DNA of 64,000 nucleotides from Drosophila pseudoobscura. Its lineage: Eukaryota > Arthropoda > Insecta > Diptera > Drosophilidae. This document shows, piece after piece, positions 47,541 through 60,800 of this stretch. The stretch's first letter is position 1; each line of letters starts with the position of its first letter. The stretch is from the NCBI RefSeq assembly GCF_009870125.1, contig NC_046680.1, forward strand, positions 17,379,501 to 17,443,500. The letters are read 5' to 3'. The position numbers and the translations under genes are program-made. The notes below the pieces were generated by a model. The model made no database searches. It was not told the DNA's origin and worked only from the letters and a program-made list of their open reading frames with translations.

Positions 47541-48990
47541 GTGGCAACAACAAAAACCACCAACAATAGAAATTAGCGAGCAGGCGCCCTGCCTCTCAGC
47601 TTTGCCTCTGCTCAGTTTTATCAGTGGGGTGCATATATTCATGATTAGCATGAAAATCCGAGTTGATATGGCCATGACCGACTGCAAGCAACATTAAAAC
47701 TATACCGAGTTCTCTCTTCTGAACAGGCAGATCATAGTAAGATGCTTCTTTGCCGATTTAAAATATAATTTTATCCAGTTTTCTCTTTAAATTGAACTAA
47801 TAAAACAGTTTACAATAGACGTTCAGCCGATATCATGAATATCGTTCAATACCATCCGATATTCCTCAAGACGATTAAAAATCTCTCGATCTACCCTCGC
47901 AGTAAGCATTCCCAGACCCGTGGTAAAATAATAGAGGGGTATGGCCTGCCATCGCTCTCCTCCAGGAGCCTAAGTTGTGTGCCAGGCACAGCAAAGCCGC
48001 TTTCTGAGCCGTCCTACCCTGATGATAAATATACCGTGTCCGAACCAAAATGGCCGCAGACAGTTCCAGAGAGGCAGAGAGAAAAAGAGAGCGAGAGCAC
48101 TGTCTCGCTCGCATAATAAAGTTGTTGGCCTGCCTGCCTTCTGGCGTGCCGCATCTGAGAGATACATCTCTCAAAACGCTCGCGATCCCCAAACGAAACG
48201 GTTGTGTGTGCAGAGCAGACCTCTCCTCCAGTGTGTGGTATATACCAGCAACAGCAAAAGATAGATCAGAGTATCACATCAGCTCAGAAGAGGAAATGTT
48301 CAAAATTAACGAAAAACGAAACGAATCCATGAATTAAATGCCACAGCAACAAAAATCCAAAACGAATCGAAACCGTCGTCTGGCTACGTGCGCAAAGTGT
48401 ATGTGTGTGTAAGTGTATATGAAGAGCAAAGCAGAGAAGAGAAATACAGAGAGAGAGAGCGAAGCAAAGAAAACGAGCTGCAAAGAAAAACGTGAGGCGT
48501 CCGTTTGTCGCGTTCGCGCTTGCTTTTCCATGTGTAAATGATGTGTGAAAAATTCACCGAATTTCCCAACAAATTGTGCCCAAATGTCCGGCCGTGAGTG
48601 AAGAAAATAAACCCGATACTCGATCTAACCAAAATCCGAGTCGAAAAAAGATTCGAGCAACGAAGCCAGCAATCACAACAAAACCAAACAACACAAAAGA
48701 GAGGCCAGAGATACACAGCCCGAGAGAGAACAGATAAATACAGAGAGAGAGAGAGAACCACTCTGTTTTAGAGGGAATGCAGTGTGCGGGCCAAAATGCA
48801 GCCGAACAAATTACTAAAACACAAGGAAAACTAATCAAATAAAGAAGCGAAGACAATTCCACAGCACGCACTGTATCTGTCTACACCTCAGGTCGCAGAC
48901 AGACAGCAGGCACTGTATATCGAAAGCGAGAGAGATTGGCAGCACTCCACCGCCCGTGTTAGCGCTAAAACAGCTAAAGATACGCCAGCC

Positions 48991-49119
48991 ATGGACAGGG
49001 ACAGCCTACCCCGCGTACCGGACACCCACGGCGACGTGGTCGATGAGAAATTATTCTCGGATCTGTACATACGGACCAGCTGGGTGGATGCCCAAGTGGC
49101 GCTCGATCAAATTGATAAG
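48991..49119 (+). CDS. ptc: ptc coding exon 1
   Basis: 43 codons starting MDRDSLPRVPDTHGD and ending Q-I-D-K, phase 0, donor GTAAGT. It encodes the cytoplasmic N-terminus before TM1. The ATG is preceded by GCC. Confidence 0.95.
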
Positions 49120-49792
49120 GTAAGTGGTCAAAATCAAGCAAAAACAGAGAAAAAAACAGACCCATTCGCCGTGTAACTTTTGCTTAATGCGGCCATTAAG
49201 CCGTGGAGACAGTCCCCAATAAATTTTATTGCCAATATCTCTCGCAATATTTTTCGTTTTGTTTCATTTCGCCTTGTTTCGTTTTCTTTTGATCAGGTTT
49301 GCTCGCCCTCTGGTTAATTGAGCTGTTCCCCAGACAAGTCAGTCTATTAATTACAGTGATTAGCCAAAATCTATGCGAAATATGCTGGCAATCGGCTTAT
49401 ATGCAAATGTATTTTTTTATGGCTAAAGAGCGTGGAGGATTTAGTTCTATAAAAAGACTTTTCTACGCCATTAAATCTGGTATCTGTTAGCAGGCATTAC
49501 AATATGTTCAAAGCCAATCCTTTTGACACACAGAAATCCACTCATGTCAGATCCAAAATGACTATTTCCACTCTCTGGGCTGCCACACACAGCAGGGCTC
49601 AAGATCTGGATTCGGACGGACAGACATATCCACAGACAACTTCATTACTTTGGCGCTACTGTGCAGCAGAGTGGGGTCTGACCGCAAAAGAAGTAACGAA
49701 ACAGAAACTGCAACTGCAGCTAGCGCCAAAAACAGCAACGACCAGGTCCGTGTGGCAGCAGGAGACCCAAGGGAAAGCAATAGCAACATCAG

Positions 49793-49823
<31 letters not shown>

Positions 49824-51809
49824 CTTCCAAAAAGGCAAAAAGCTTTGGAAGCCGCAACATGAAAACAAGAAAGGAGGTTTAGCTGGGTGTGCCGAAGCCC
49901 TTGATACCCTTTCGGAGCGATTAGCAAACATAAAATATCGACAGTGATACGATCCAAAAAATATTCATACTCGCATTTACTATATGCTTTTCGTACTGCT
50001 TCATTCTCTGCGTTTCAAACATCTGCTCGAAGTTGGGATACCTACCGCAAGGGTATAATCATAAACAACAATGCTGTTTGTTTAAATGTGTGTGTGTGTG
50101 TGTGTGTGTGTGAGCAACCGCAGCCTCAGTCAGCCCCAACATGGGTGGGCACGGGCTCTGCTCTGCTCAGAGCTCTCCGCGAGAGTCGAGTCGTTTCGTA
50201 CGTGCTGCTGCTGTCTCTCCCTCGCTCTCTCTGTCCCACCACCCGCTGCAGATGCTCTTTCGAATGGAATGCGTTGTGGTTGTGGCATGGCTCTTGTCGG
50301 GAATGCTCTCACTCCTTGGCGGACTGATTAGAAAGACGCGTGACGTAATGCAGGACGGGCTAATCAAGTATCAGCAGGCAGCCGGAGAAAGGGTATGCAA
50401 AGATCGCTATATCTCAATTGCTAAACCCGAAAGAGAACTGTAAACAATCAGTGCCAAAAGCAAAAAGCATTTTTGTTTGTTGTTGCGGCTGGTGCAAATG
50501 TAGAAGGGGCAGGCAGGCGAGCGAGGTGGTTCGATACGGGTGGCCCAAAGGCACAAAAAAATACCGAATACAAAATTTCACTGACGCACGCGGTTTATTG
50601 TTGCTGCAGCACTCCAGTGTTGGTAAAACTGCGCTCGGCCGTCCCCAAAATTTCTCGCTTCTTCTCTTTGGGCTCTCTCTCGCTCGCTGGCAAAGCCTTT
50701 TTGCAGTGCTTTGATCGGATCACTATATCACTCAATCATCTGCTGCGCCATCGCTTAGTTGCCGGAAGATTGAGCGATCTGGGAAGGGTATAAAACGATT
50801 CGACCCCGCCAAGATAGACTTCCCTCCTTGTTACAACTTGATGTCTTCATCATGGTTGTTGTCGATGTTGCTGGTCTCCTCCGGTTCCTGCTGCTGCTGC
50901 TGCTGCTCCGCGTGGCGTGGCGTGTCTTGCTCTGTTGTTGTTTTGCGGTTGCCTCTTCTCGATCTCTTCCTGCAACTTGGTGCTTTCTGTCTTCTCTCTC
51001 TGTATCTCAATTATTTCTCGTAAAGTCTCTTGGGGTTCTGTTGTAACGTGGTCTTCTCCTGCCCTGAACTCTTCTGGAAAGTTGCAGCAAACGATCGATC
51101 GTGATGGCGCCGACGTCGTCATCGACATCGGGCACCGTCCATGGCGATTTATTTTAATGACTCAATTTAACGAAATATATTAAGACATTAAAATTGTCTA
51201 ACGAACCGGGCGAACACACACGTCCAACCAACAACAAAAGCAACAACGCTGCCAAAGTGCGTTTACTTTTTTTGGGGACTATGCAAATTACTCAACGTGA
51301 TCATTATTATTATTTTTATTTATTTTATCCAGTTTTGTTGCGCTACTGGGAGGTCTGGGGTCTTTCGCTGTCTGGCGGGCTCTGAGGGGATGACGTTTCC
51401 TCACATGATCTGAATGCCAAATGAAGCCGACCGTAAAAAAAAGATGCTCTACTCAAGAGCTGCTACGGCTGAGGAATCAAGTTTGTCAGTTTAGAGGTTC
51501 ATGAATCAATGGAAACATAATACGATAAAATTCCATAGATTGATTATTGGACTGATCTATAAAAAGTTCCCTAAAATTCGCTTAAATCCGCTTTGGTTAG
51601 GTCTCTACTGTATCCGTTTGGCCTGTCCCTCGATATTTAAACCAAACTGAATTCTCATTTAAGGCAATGCCGCACTATCGATGCAGGCCATGTACGCTCG
51701 GTGTATCTATGAGATACGTATAAATTCATGAATGAAATCGCTTGTCGCGGCTCCTCTGCCTACCTCCCCCCTTCGTCATTTTGCGCTGTGCCAATTGTGA
51801 GGCAAACAC

Positions 51810-51840
<31 letters not shown>

Positions 51841-54800
51841 CAGAAAGAGAGAGATACACACTTTGCACAGGAAGTTGGGAAACATTGGCGGCATTTTGAA
51901 GAAGTCTTCACGTTGCTGCCGCTGCTGGCAGTAGGCAATAAATTTGTTTAGTCATGCCGCGATATCCGCCGCTGTCCACTCTCCACCGTCCATTGCCCCC
52001 TTCCATTCCATTCGTCGCACTCTTTTCACAACTGTCCATGAAAAACAAACACAAACACAAATATTTGTGGCATCCACACACACACACAGACACGCACGGA
52101 CAATGGGCAAACATTTCTCAAATTAACATGGCCAAAACGAAAGAAGAAAACCAAAACCAGTAGCTCAGTGGCACAAACTCTGAAATTGTCAATCAGGCAG
52201 CGGATCCTAATGGATTGGATAAACATCGGACGTACGAAAGATGTAGGGGAAGGCCTTTGTTTACTTGCAAATAGCGGGAGAGAGAAAATATACAGAATAT
52301 ACCACAGGACTGAAGGCTTTTAACTATCTCAGAACCAAGCAAAGATAACTTCCTTATCCTGTGTCTTCCAACCTTACTCAAGCCACCATGTAGGTAAAAC
52401 ACATATTTAATCAAGACCTCAACCTCTGGCAGATAGCATTGTCTATTGACTTTCAGAGACCGTAAGTCAAATATTATAATTTCCAGATTGTTATCTCCCA
52501 GATAAGATTTCGAGCGTGGGGAAGGTGTAAGGCAAATAAATCATTGTCACACTTTCGATCAATATTTATTATATGATATTTCCATGGGGGAGATACTCGT
52601 ATCATGGGGATACAAAATACAAAATATACCAAAAGTATTTATAAATACGACATACTAAAAAAAAAAGTGAAGAAGAGCCAGTAAAGATCAAAGGGAGTGA
52701 ACCGAAAGCAAAAGCGAGGGTGAGTCGGGATCTCAAGTGGCGAGAGTAGAGTGGAGTGGAGAGTAATCCTTGGGCAAACTCCCTTGAGGAGTGACACACA
52801 CATAGAGAGGGAAAGAGAGAGATGGAGAGGGATGGATGGAGAGATACCTGCATAAATTGCCATTCCATTCCCTTTCAGCAGGGGTGGAATAGATCCATCG
52901 ATGCGTCGCTTGCTTCCCAGAAGGCCGGTCCCGACGACAATGTCGATGAAGATATCTCACGCCTACAAGCATTTCCGGCTTACGGTTACTCCACGAGTGG
53001 GACACGACACTGCGATAGGGACCGACGCAGGGAGGAAGTGCTTAACAAGTTAACGGTAATTCGACATGCTGGGCGTGTTGAAAGCAAAACAAGATAAGGA
53101 CCGTGGAAAAGAAGTCTACGCCTAGAAATGTTCACTCCTTCCAAGAAATGCAGATTCTCTGTACGGCCGGACCCTTCGAACAGAACATGACTCTCCAAGA
53201 ATGGGATATACGAAAGGGTATCTCTCTACAAAGGAAAGATAGAAGAACTCCCTGTATAGGAATAAATCGAATTTATTCTATTACTCTATAATTTATATTG
53301 GTGAGGTCCTTTCGATAAATTGTAAATATTTAATCGGATTTCAGCGTTTTAGCTTATGCATAACGTTCTTCCATTCATAAATACCACCGCGCTGTATCGC
53401 TCCCTCTCTCTTTTTACGTAATCCCATGACCCATTATCAGCTTATCGATCCTGCTTCGCCTCGCTTTTAACCCCGGAGACAGAGAGCCATACCCAATGGC
53501 CCACATAACACCCACACGCGGGGATCCCAACGATTGACAGCTTCATCAAGCGAATCGAGGCCCCCGAAACACACACTCACACACAGAGAGAGAGAGAGAG
53601 AGAGATCACACACCTCTATAGAGATGTTCGTGTGCGTGGCATCTGCAGCTGGCGCGGGGAACTGGAACTCTCAAAATAAAAGACGGAAAAAACGATATGT
53701 ACTCGGCCACAGCTTGGGCTTCATTAGGGCCAGGTTCGGTTCGTGCAGGCCAAAGGCAAAAGCAAAGGCAAAGGCAAAGGTGTGCTCCCTGGAGGGGGGT
53801 GGGGTTCGAAGCGGCCGCACATAAAACTGTTATTGTCTTCATCAGTCGTCTGTCTGCCGGCCCACACGAACGAGCAACGAACGAAGCAAGACATAACAGC
53901 ACCAACAAAAGAGAGAAGAAAAATCAGAAGAATTATGAAGACATTAACTCGACCACACAGCACGCGGCCCGGTCCGAGCCCGGGCTCGAAAACGAAACAA
54001 GACGAGACGAGGAGAGCAGAGGAGAGAGGAGAAGAGACGAACCGATCCGATCCGAGCCGAACCTTATGACCAAAAGTAACAACGAAAAAAGGTACACAAA
54101 AAGGTACAAGAAGAAGCAGACGAGACACACAGTGACACTGGCCAGGGAGAGACAGAAACAGAAACAGAGAATGCGAGAGAGCGAGTGAGTGAGTGGAAGA
54201 GAGGGGGCCCGAATACCGGAAAGAAACATTCAAGCAATAATCACGGAATTCACTAAAAAAGCAGTTAACGGACAGACAGAGCGGTCCGGTGCGGACGGCA
54301 GCGAAGCCTCCACTCCACCACCACTCCACTGTGCGGACGGACGGACGGACGGACGAGTAGTGCGTGTGTGTGTACCTGTGACGACAGCGAGGACAGATGA
54401 ATCGGCCAGGTAGGCCGAAAAGGTAGCCCCGGGGCTGTTGGGTTTTCGAGGTTCGTCTGGAAATAATCAAGAAAATAAAATTGTTACAGCGACTTGTTAG
54501 GCAGGTGGAAATTATTTCCATATAAAATTGAAACTGGAGTTGTTTCAATACTTCTTCGAGAGACTGTAGCAGAAGAGCTTTTGCATGATCCTTGGCCCCT
54601 CTCCATTTCAGGCCGCGACAGCTGGTGGTCGTCACTCTCGCCGTCCCTGTTACTCCCTTGCACCTGGCACTGCTGGCTGGAGCTACATAACTGTAAAAAT
54701 TCTGCCTCGGCTTACCTCTCACCTCAGTGGCTCAGTCGCTCTCCCTCTCTCCCCTGCTCTGAAAGGCACTGCTCCAATGACCTTCAAACCTTTTTTTAAC

Positions 54801-57800
54801 GATTCCATTTTATGGGCATGCAAATTTTTGGTTTCGGTCTCCAAAAAAAAAAAAAAAAAACCTGAAGAAGAGCATGAAATGGAAATAAATGCGGCAAACA
54901 GCTTGCTAGTCACGTTTTGGGGGCGCCATAAATCGGCGGCAGGCGATAATTTGCATTCAACGGTTTCACATTTAGTTGTGCCTCTCTTTTAATTGCCGCA
55001 AATTCAATTTACTTTCCGCCACGCGAAGTGCCAAAAGGCAAAAGTCTATTTCGTTGTTGGCAATTTTCTGGGTGTGTGGTCCTTGTGGAGAGCGGAGAAA
55101 GATAAATTAGCTGGCACAGTGGGACGAATGGATTCCACAAATTTCCGTCTTGTAAAAACTCCACACAGCTCTGGGCACCACACTCGACCCTGTGGACCCC
55201 CCCCTCACACTAAAAATAGTCTTTAAATAGCGTCTTTCATCCCAGTGACGCAGTTTTCATTTCTTCTCCCATTACGTTTGACAGCTGCCGCAGCTGTGTG
55301 AATGGCATGTGAAAATAAAAGCACACAGAGCTCCATTTAAATGCCTAAAGGAAAGAGATACAACAAAACACACAGATACTCAAGAGAAAAAGACCATAAA
55401 ATATACAGAGACGTAAGCGAGAAGATCGGAAATGTATGGGGCAATGTCGGGGATTTCGTATTCCAAAACGTTATCAAGTGGCATATAACTTTAATGGTAG
55501 CTACAAGTTTTATGGCACACGTTTACGTGAGAAACATGGGAAAGCTGGATCACACACACACACACACACACACAAGGGTTCCCATATATCGAGCAGATCC
55601 GATCCCATCCGTCCATCCTTTGTCCATCCATCCAAAAGCTGCGCTGTCGCCGAAAAGCAGGTGCGGGCTTCAAAGTTTCCCTGTAATTTCTTTCCTTTCT
55701 TCGGACAAACTGTTGCCCATAAATTTGGTTCGACAATGGCAGAGATTCTCCATATACATATACCACACATATGGTGCTCTATAGAGACATTCATTCACCA
55801 CTATTCGTATTCATATTCATATTCATATTCATTGCCTTTTGCCTTTGGGTGGTCTGCCATATTGAATTTCATTTTATGCTAAAAACTCTGTTTTTTTTTC
55901 TTTCTTTTTTTTTGCTGTTTTGCATTCGATTTTTATTGCGGCATAACTGGGTGCGCTCATATTTTATGGCTTGACGCGCCATATCCCGCTCAAGTGGATT
56001 TTAGATTTCCAAACGGCATGGAAAAGTTTTTGTATTCACATTTTGTGGAGAGGTTTCCTAGCCCTGCCGAATCGGGGCCGTGTAATTAAGTAGTCAAGCT
56101 CTGTGGGGGGGCCGGCCAGCCGACCGGCACCGCCCAGGGGAAATTTGATTTGATGGTGGATGATGTGTCGGTTCTTTTGATTGATTGACGGCTGATTGGA
56201 AATTTGTATTTTAGGAAACTTATAATTACTTTGTTTTTTTCTTAAATTTAATAGAACTTTGAAACTATAGAGAATAGGGAGGAATACTATCGTCTACAGA
56301 TCAATATAAATACCCCAGGGCTACATAGTTTCGAAACCATCGTTATTCTTCCATCCCAAGTGGTACCCTATTCTTCAGTACCTGCACCTGCACCGCTGCA
56401 TCTCTCTCTCTCTCTCTGCGCATCTCTGTTTCTCCTTCTGAGCGATTGGTCATGGGATCCGAGGCCTAAGCTCGTCTGGGGTCTTAGTCCGGCGGGATTA
56501 CGAAGGCTGGTGTGTGCGCATTTCTAATGAAGACGTTTCCAGGAGGGAGAGAGCACTACAAAGGAACAGTTTCAGGAAAAAGAGCCATGATCATAAATCA
56601 ATGTGTGACACATTTCCTCACAACGAGCCTCAGTGGCAGCCTCGGGGGGTGTGTGCCGCAGCGGCACGCAGATCCAGAAGAGGAAAAACAGCAACAACAA
56701 GATTGATGATATGTGTCACACACACACAGTGCAAGCAGGGCAAGCAGGGGTGTTGCAGATGCAGAGCGAGAGGGACAGAGAGTGCTGGCTGACAAGCGTT
56801 AACAGTAAGCGACCAGGCTGATGTCTCAACAAATCGCACAGTTTGAGAGGCACTGGAATGAATACCTGGCCAAATCTAGATTATGTTTATTTTTAGCTGT
56901 GGCTGCCCCCTCGGGGCCCACTGCAACAATGTTATACCTCCCCTCCGAAGGGGCGGCGGCAGATTGAGAGACGGACAAATTCCTAGAATACTGTGTTGCC
57001 TCTTCTTTTGTTTGCCTCACTCTCGCTTGCACCTAAGCAGCAGCTGAATGGAAAGGGAGCGGCGAGGAGCATACACAACATTATGGAAAATTTCCACGAA
57101 CAGGTCGCCACAGGCGGCGCAGTGGCAGTCTCGGAGTCTCTCAAAGGGGATTCGCCGCCAATGACTTAATTAATGGCGACAAAGTCGAACGCGCAGCGTT
57201 TGATGTGCTCTCTCTCTCTGTCTCCCTATCTCTCTTTCTCTTTGCGGAAGTGCAGCGGACAATCTTGCATAAACAAGCAGCGGCAGTGGCGTCGGCAGGA
57301 AGTGCCGTCTCTCCCACTCTGGCGGAGAGGATGGAGTGGGAGGGGGAGAGCAAACAAAGACATTAAGCGTGGATTATTTATGGGTGACTCCTGCTCTATC
57401 TTAACGGTAGTCGTAAAATGCTCAAAACGCCAACAACAAAGGCACTCTAAGGTGGCTCCTTCTCTCCTTTCCACTGCCCACCAGGCTCTCCCGCTTTTCA
57501 CTCATCTTTCGCATACTCTTTCAAAGAATAGTAATACCTCTCCATTGTATGGCTCTCTTGGCCATTAGGAGACTCCATATGTAAGGGCATCTAAAGCCAC
57601 GGCTATCAATGACGGCCTTTCTTTTACCTACAACCTGACTGCACTTCAACTGAGTTCTGGCTGGAGAAAAATCTGTGAAAAGCGATAAACTGCGGCCCCA
57701 AAGAAGAGAGCTAAACTTCGAGAAGTTTCTCGGTCTCGGGCTCGTTTTGTGTGGAATGCGTTCCGTTCTGTTCTGTTCCTGCGAGCTCTGGGTGTGCCTT

Positions 57801-60800
57801 TGTGTGCACAGTGGGTCTGGATGGATTTGATTTGTGTGGCAATTGTAATGACAATTTAGCATAGGATCAATATGGAATACAATTTAGTTTTTCATATCAT
57901 TAATTCTTTGGAGTACACAAAAATGTACTTTAGGGAATATTTAAATGCAGTTTTTGTCAGCCTTGACCCACTGTTTTTATGATTGTTCGACTCAAACTTC
58001 GATTGAGACGTTAGCGTTAGCGCGCGCCTCATTATTATTATTTTTTGGGAACGGGGTGCCTCAATTTTCGTGCAGCGCTGCAACAGACACGAATTGAGCG
58101 GAGGAGAGAGGGAAAGCCAGAAAGCCAGAAAGCCAGGCCCCTAGTCGATCGATCCAATTGCCCAAGCAGGCGATTATAGGTTCGCTTCTTTTTCTTTTCT
58201 TGTATTTTTTTCGGCCTGGCAACGTCGTCGGCGACAGCGGCGTCTTGTGTTGTTTTTGTAGGTCTGCTGCGGCTGGATGTTGGGTTGGGTTGGGCCCGCC
58301 GGGCCAGGCCGGGAATTGGGAATGGGAATGGGAATGATGATGATGATGGCTTCATCGGGACGCTGCTCTGCTCCCTCTGTGGTCGGTCGCAGATGCCACG
58401 AGAAACACACAAATAAATTATATGGCTGTGCCGGGGCCACACGCTGTTTCGTTATAATTTTAATGCGTTATTTATGGCATCCACCGAAAGGGAAACGACG
58501 AATTCGACAAGATCTGATCCATGGAAACTAATTCCGTTCTGTTCCGTTCCATTCTGTTGCAGGGTAAAGCGCGTGGCAGCCGGACGGCCATCTATCTGCG
58601 TTCAGTATTCCAGTCCCACCTCGAAACGCTCGGCAGCTCTGTGCAGAAGCATGCGGGCAAGGTGCTATTCGTGGCCATCCTGGTGCTGAGCACCTTCTGT
58701 GTGGGCCTGAAGAGCGCCCAGATTCACTCGAAGGTGCACCAGCTCTGGATACAGGAGGGCGGCCGCCTCGAATCGGAGCTGGCATACACGCAGAAGACCA
58801 TCGGCGAGGACGAGTCCTCCACGCATCAGCTGCTCATCCAGACGGCCCACGATCCGAATGCCTCGGTGCTGCATCCGCAGGCGTTGCTCTCCCACCTCGA
58901 GGTGCTGGTCAAGGCCACCGCCGTCAAGGTGCACATGTACGACGCCGAGTGGGGACTGCGAGACATGTGCAACTCCCCGACGACGCCCACCTTCGAGGGG
59001 CACTACTACATCGAGCAGATACTAAAGCATTTGATACCGTGCTCGATCATCACGCCGTTGGATTGCTTCTGGGAGGGCAGCCAGCTGCTGGGACCGGAGT
59101 TTCCCGTGAATATACCGTGAGTAATCCTTAGAAATCGTAACATCCCTCCTCCAGTTACCTAATCCTGCCCCTCGATATTCTGCCCTCCTCACAGTGGCCT
59201 CAATCAGCGCCTCATGTGGAGCACCCTGAACCCCGCGTCGGTGATGCAGTTCATGAAGCAGCAGATGTCCGACCAGAAGATCAGCTTCGACTTCGAGACC
59301 GTCGAGCAGTACCTGAAACGAGCGGCCATCGGCAGCGGCTACATGGAGAAGCCCTGCCTCAATCCGCTGAATCCCAGTTGCCCGGAGACGGCCCCGAACA
59401 AGAACAGCACCACGCCGCCAGATGTGGGGGCGATACTGTCGGGCGGGTGCTACGGCTATGCGGCCAAGCACATGCACTGGCCGGAGCAGCTGATTGTGGG
59501 CGGGGCGCAGCGGAATCGCAGCGGGCACCTGAAGAAGGCCCAGGCCCTGCAGACGGTGGTGCAGCTGATGACCGAGAAGGAGATGTACGACCAGTGGGAG
59601 GACAATTACAAGGTGCACCACATCGGCTGGACCCAGGAGAAGGCCGCCGAGGTGCTGAATGCCTGGCAGCGGAACTTCTCCCGCGAGGTGGAGCTCCTCC
59701 TGCGCAAACAGTCCCGCATTGCGGCCAACTACGACATCTACGTGTTCAGCTCGGCCGCCCTGGACGACATCCTGGCCAAGTTCTCGCATCCGAGTGCCCT
59801 GAGCATCGTTATCGGCGTCGCCGTCACCGTCCTTTACGCCTTTTGCACGCTCCTCCGCTGGCGGGATCCTGTTCGGGGCCAGAGCAGCGTGGGTGTTGCT
59901 GGTGTCCTGCTCATGTGCTTTAGCACGGCGGCTGGCCTGGGACTGTGTGCCCTGATGGGGATCGTCTTCAATGCGGCCAGCACCCAGGTGGTGCCGTTCC
60001 TGGCCCTGGGTCTCGGAGTGGACCACATCTTTATGCTGACGGCGGCGTATGCGGAAAGCAATCGCAAGGAGCAGACCAAGCTGATCCTGAAGAAGGTCGG
60101 TCCCAGCATCCTGTTCAGCGCCTGCAGCACGGCCGGATCCTTCTTCGCGGCCGCCTTCATTCCAGTGCCTGCGCTGAAGGTCTTCTGCCTGCAGGCGGCC
60201 ATCGTGATGTGCTTCAATCTGGCGGCGGCTCTGCTGGTCTTCCCGGCCATGATCTCCTTGGATCTGCGGCGGCGCACAGCCGGACGGGCGGACATTTTCT
60301 GCTGCTGCTTTCCCGTGTGGAAGGAGCAGTCCAAAGTGATGCCGATGAACAACAACAACAGCCTGCGGGGAGCACGGCACGTGAAGAACTGCAACAACAA
60401 CCGCGTGGGTCTGCCTCCCCAGCCACCATCCCAGAACCCCCTTCTGGAGCAGCACGCCAGCGGCGTCCCCTCTGCCAGCAGCAAAAGCAGCAGCAGCAAC
60501 TCCCTGCCGTCCTTCTCGCTGTCCAGCTTCGCCTTCGAGTACTACACGCCCTTCCTGATGCGCAGCTGGGTGAAATTTCTGGCCGTGATGGGCTTCCTGG
60601 TGGCGCTGATCTTCAGTCTGTACGCCTCCACCAAGCTGCAGGATGGCCTGGACATCATCGACCTGGTGCCAAAGCACAGCAACGAGCACAAGTTCCTCGA
60701 CGCGCAGACGCGCCTCTTCGGCTTTTACAGCATGTACGCGGTGACGCAAGGCAATTTCGAGTACCCCACGCAGCAGCAGCTCCTGAGGGACTACCACGAC

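Larger units (their letters stand above)
31216..48990 (+). other. ptc: ptc upstream regulatory region
   Basis: About 18 kb without a recognised gene. Many microsatellites are present: (TCG)n 39185-39208, (GGACA)n about 40563-40610, (GAGTC)n about 43291-43334 and GA tracts. It holds five perfect Ci/GLI sites and one near match, all listed separately. Open frames here (for example both strands of 32800-33445) run through CA and GCT repeats and look accidental. The last 1 kb before the ATG should include the ptc start site and 5' UTR; I could not pinpoint the start. Confidence 0.7.
49120..58562 (+). other. ptc: ptc intron 1 (9.4 kb)
   Basis: Large first intron with GA and CA tracts, (GGCAAA)n at about 53750-53780, (GGAC)n at 54334-54355, (TATTCA)n at 55804-55832 and a long poly-A near 54843-54860. 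It holds one perfect Ci site and two phase-0 candidate exons, all listed separately. Confidence 0.85.

Noticed and set aside
49504..49947. 147-codon frame at the start of ptc intron 1
   Set aside because: It runs through CAG/CAA repeats (Ala and Thr runs), with no convincing acceptor or family. Probably chance, though it is the longest clean frame in that intron section.
53724..54722. 332-codon frame on the - strand in ptc intron 1
   Set aside because: Built from GA/CT, GGCAAA and GGAC repeats read as Ser-Leu and Pro-Leu runs; no recognisable domain.
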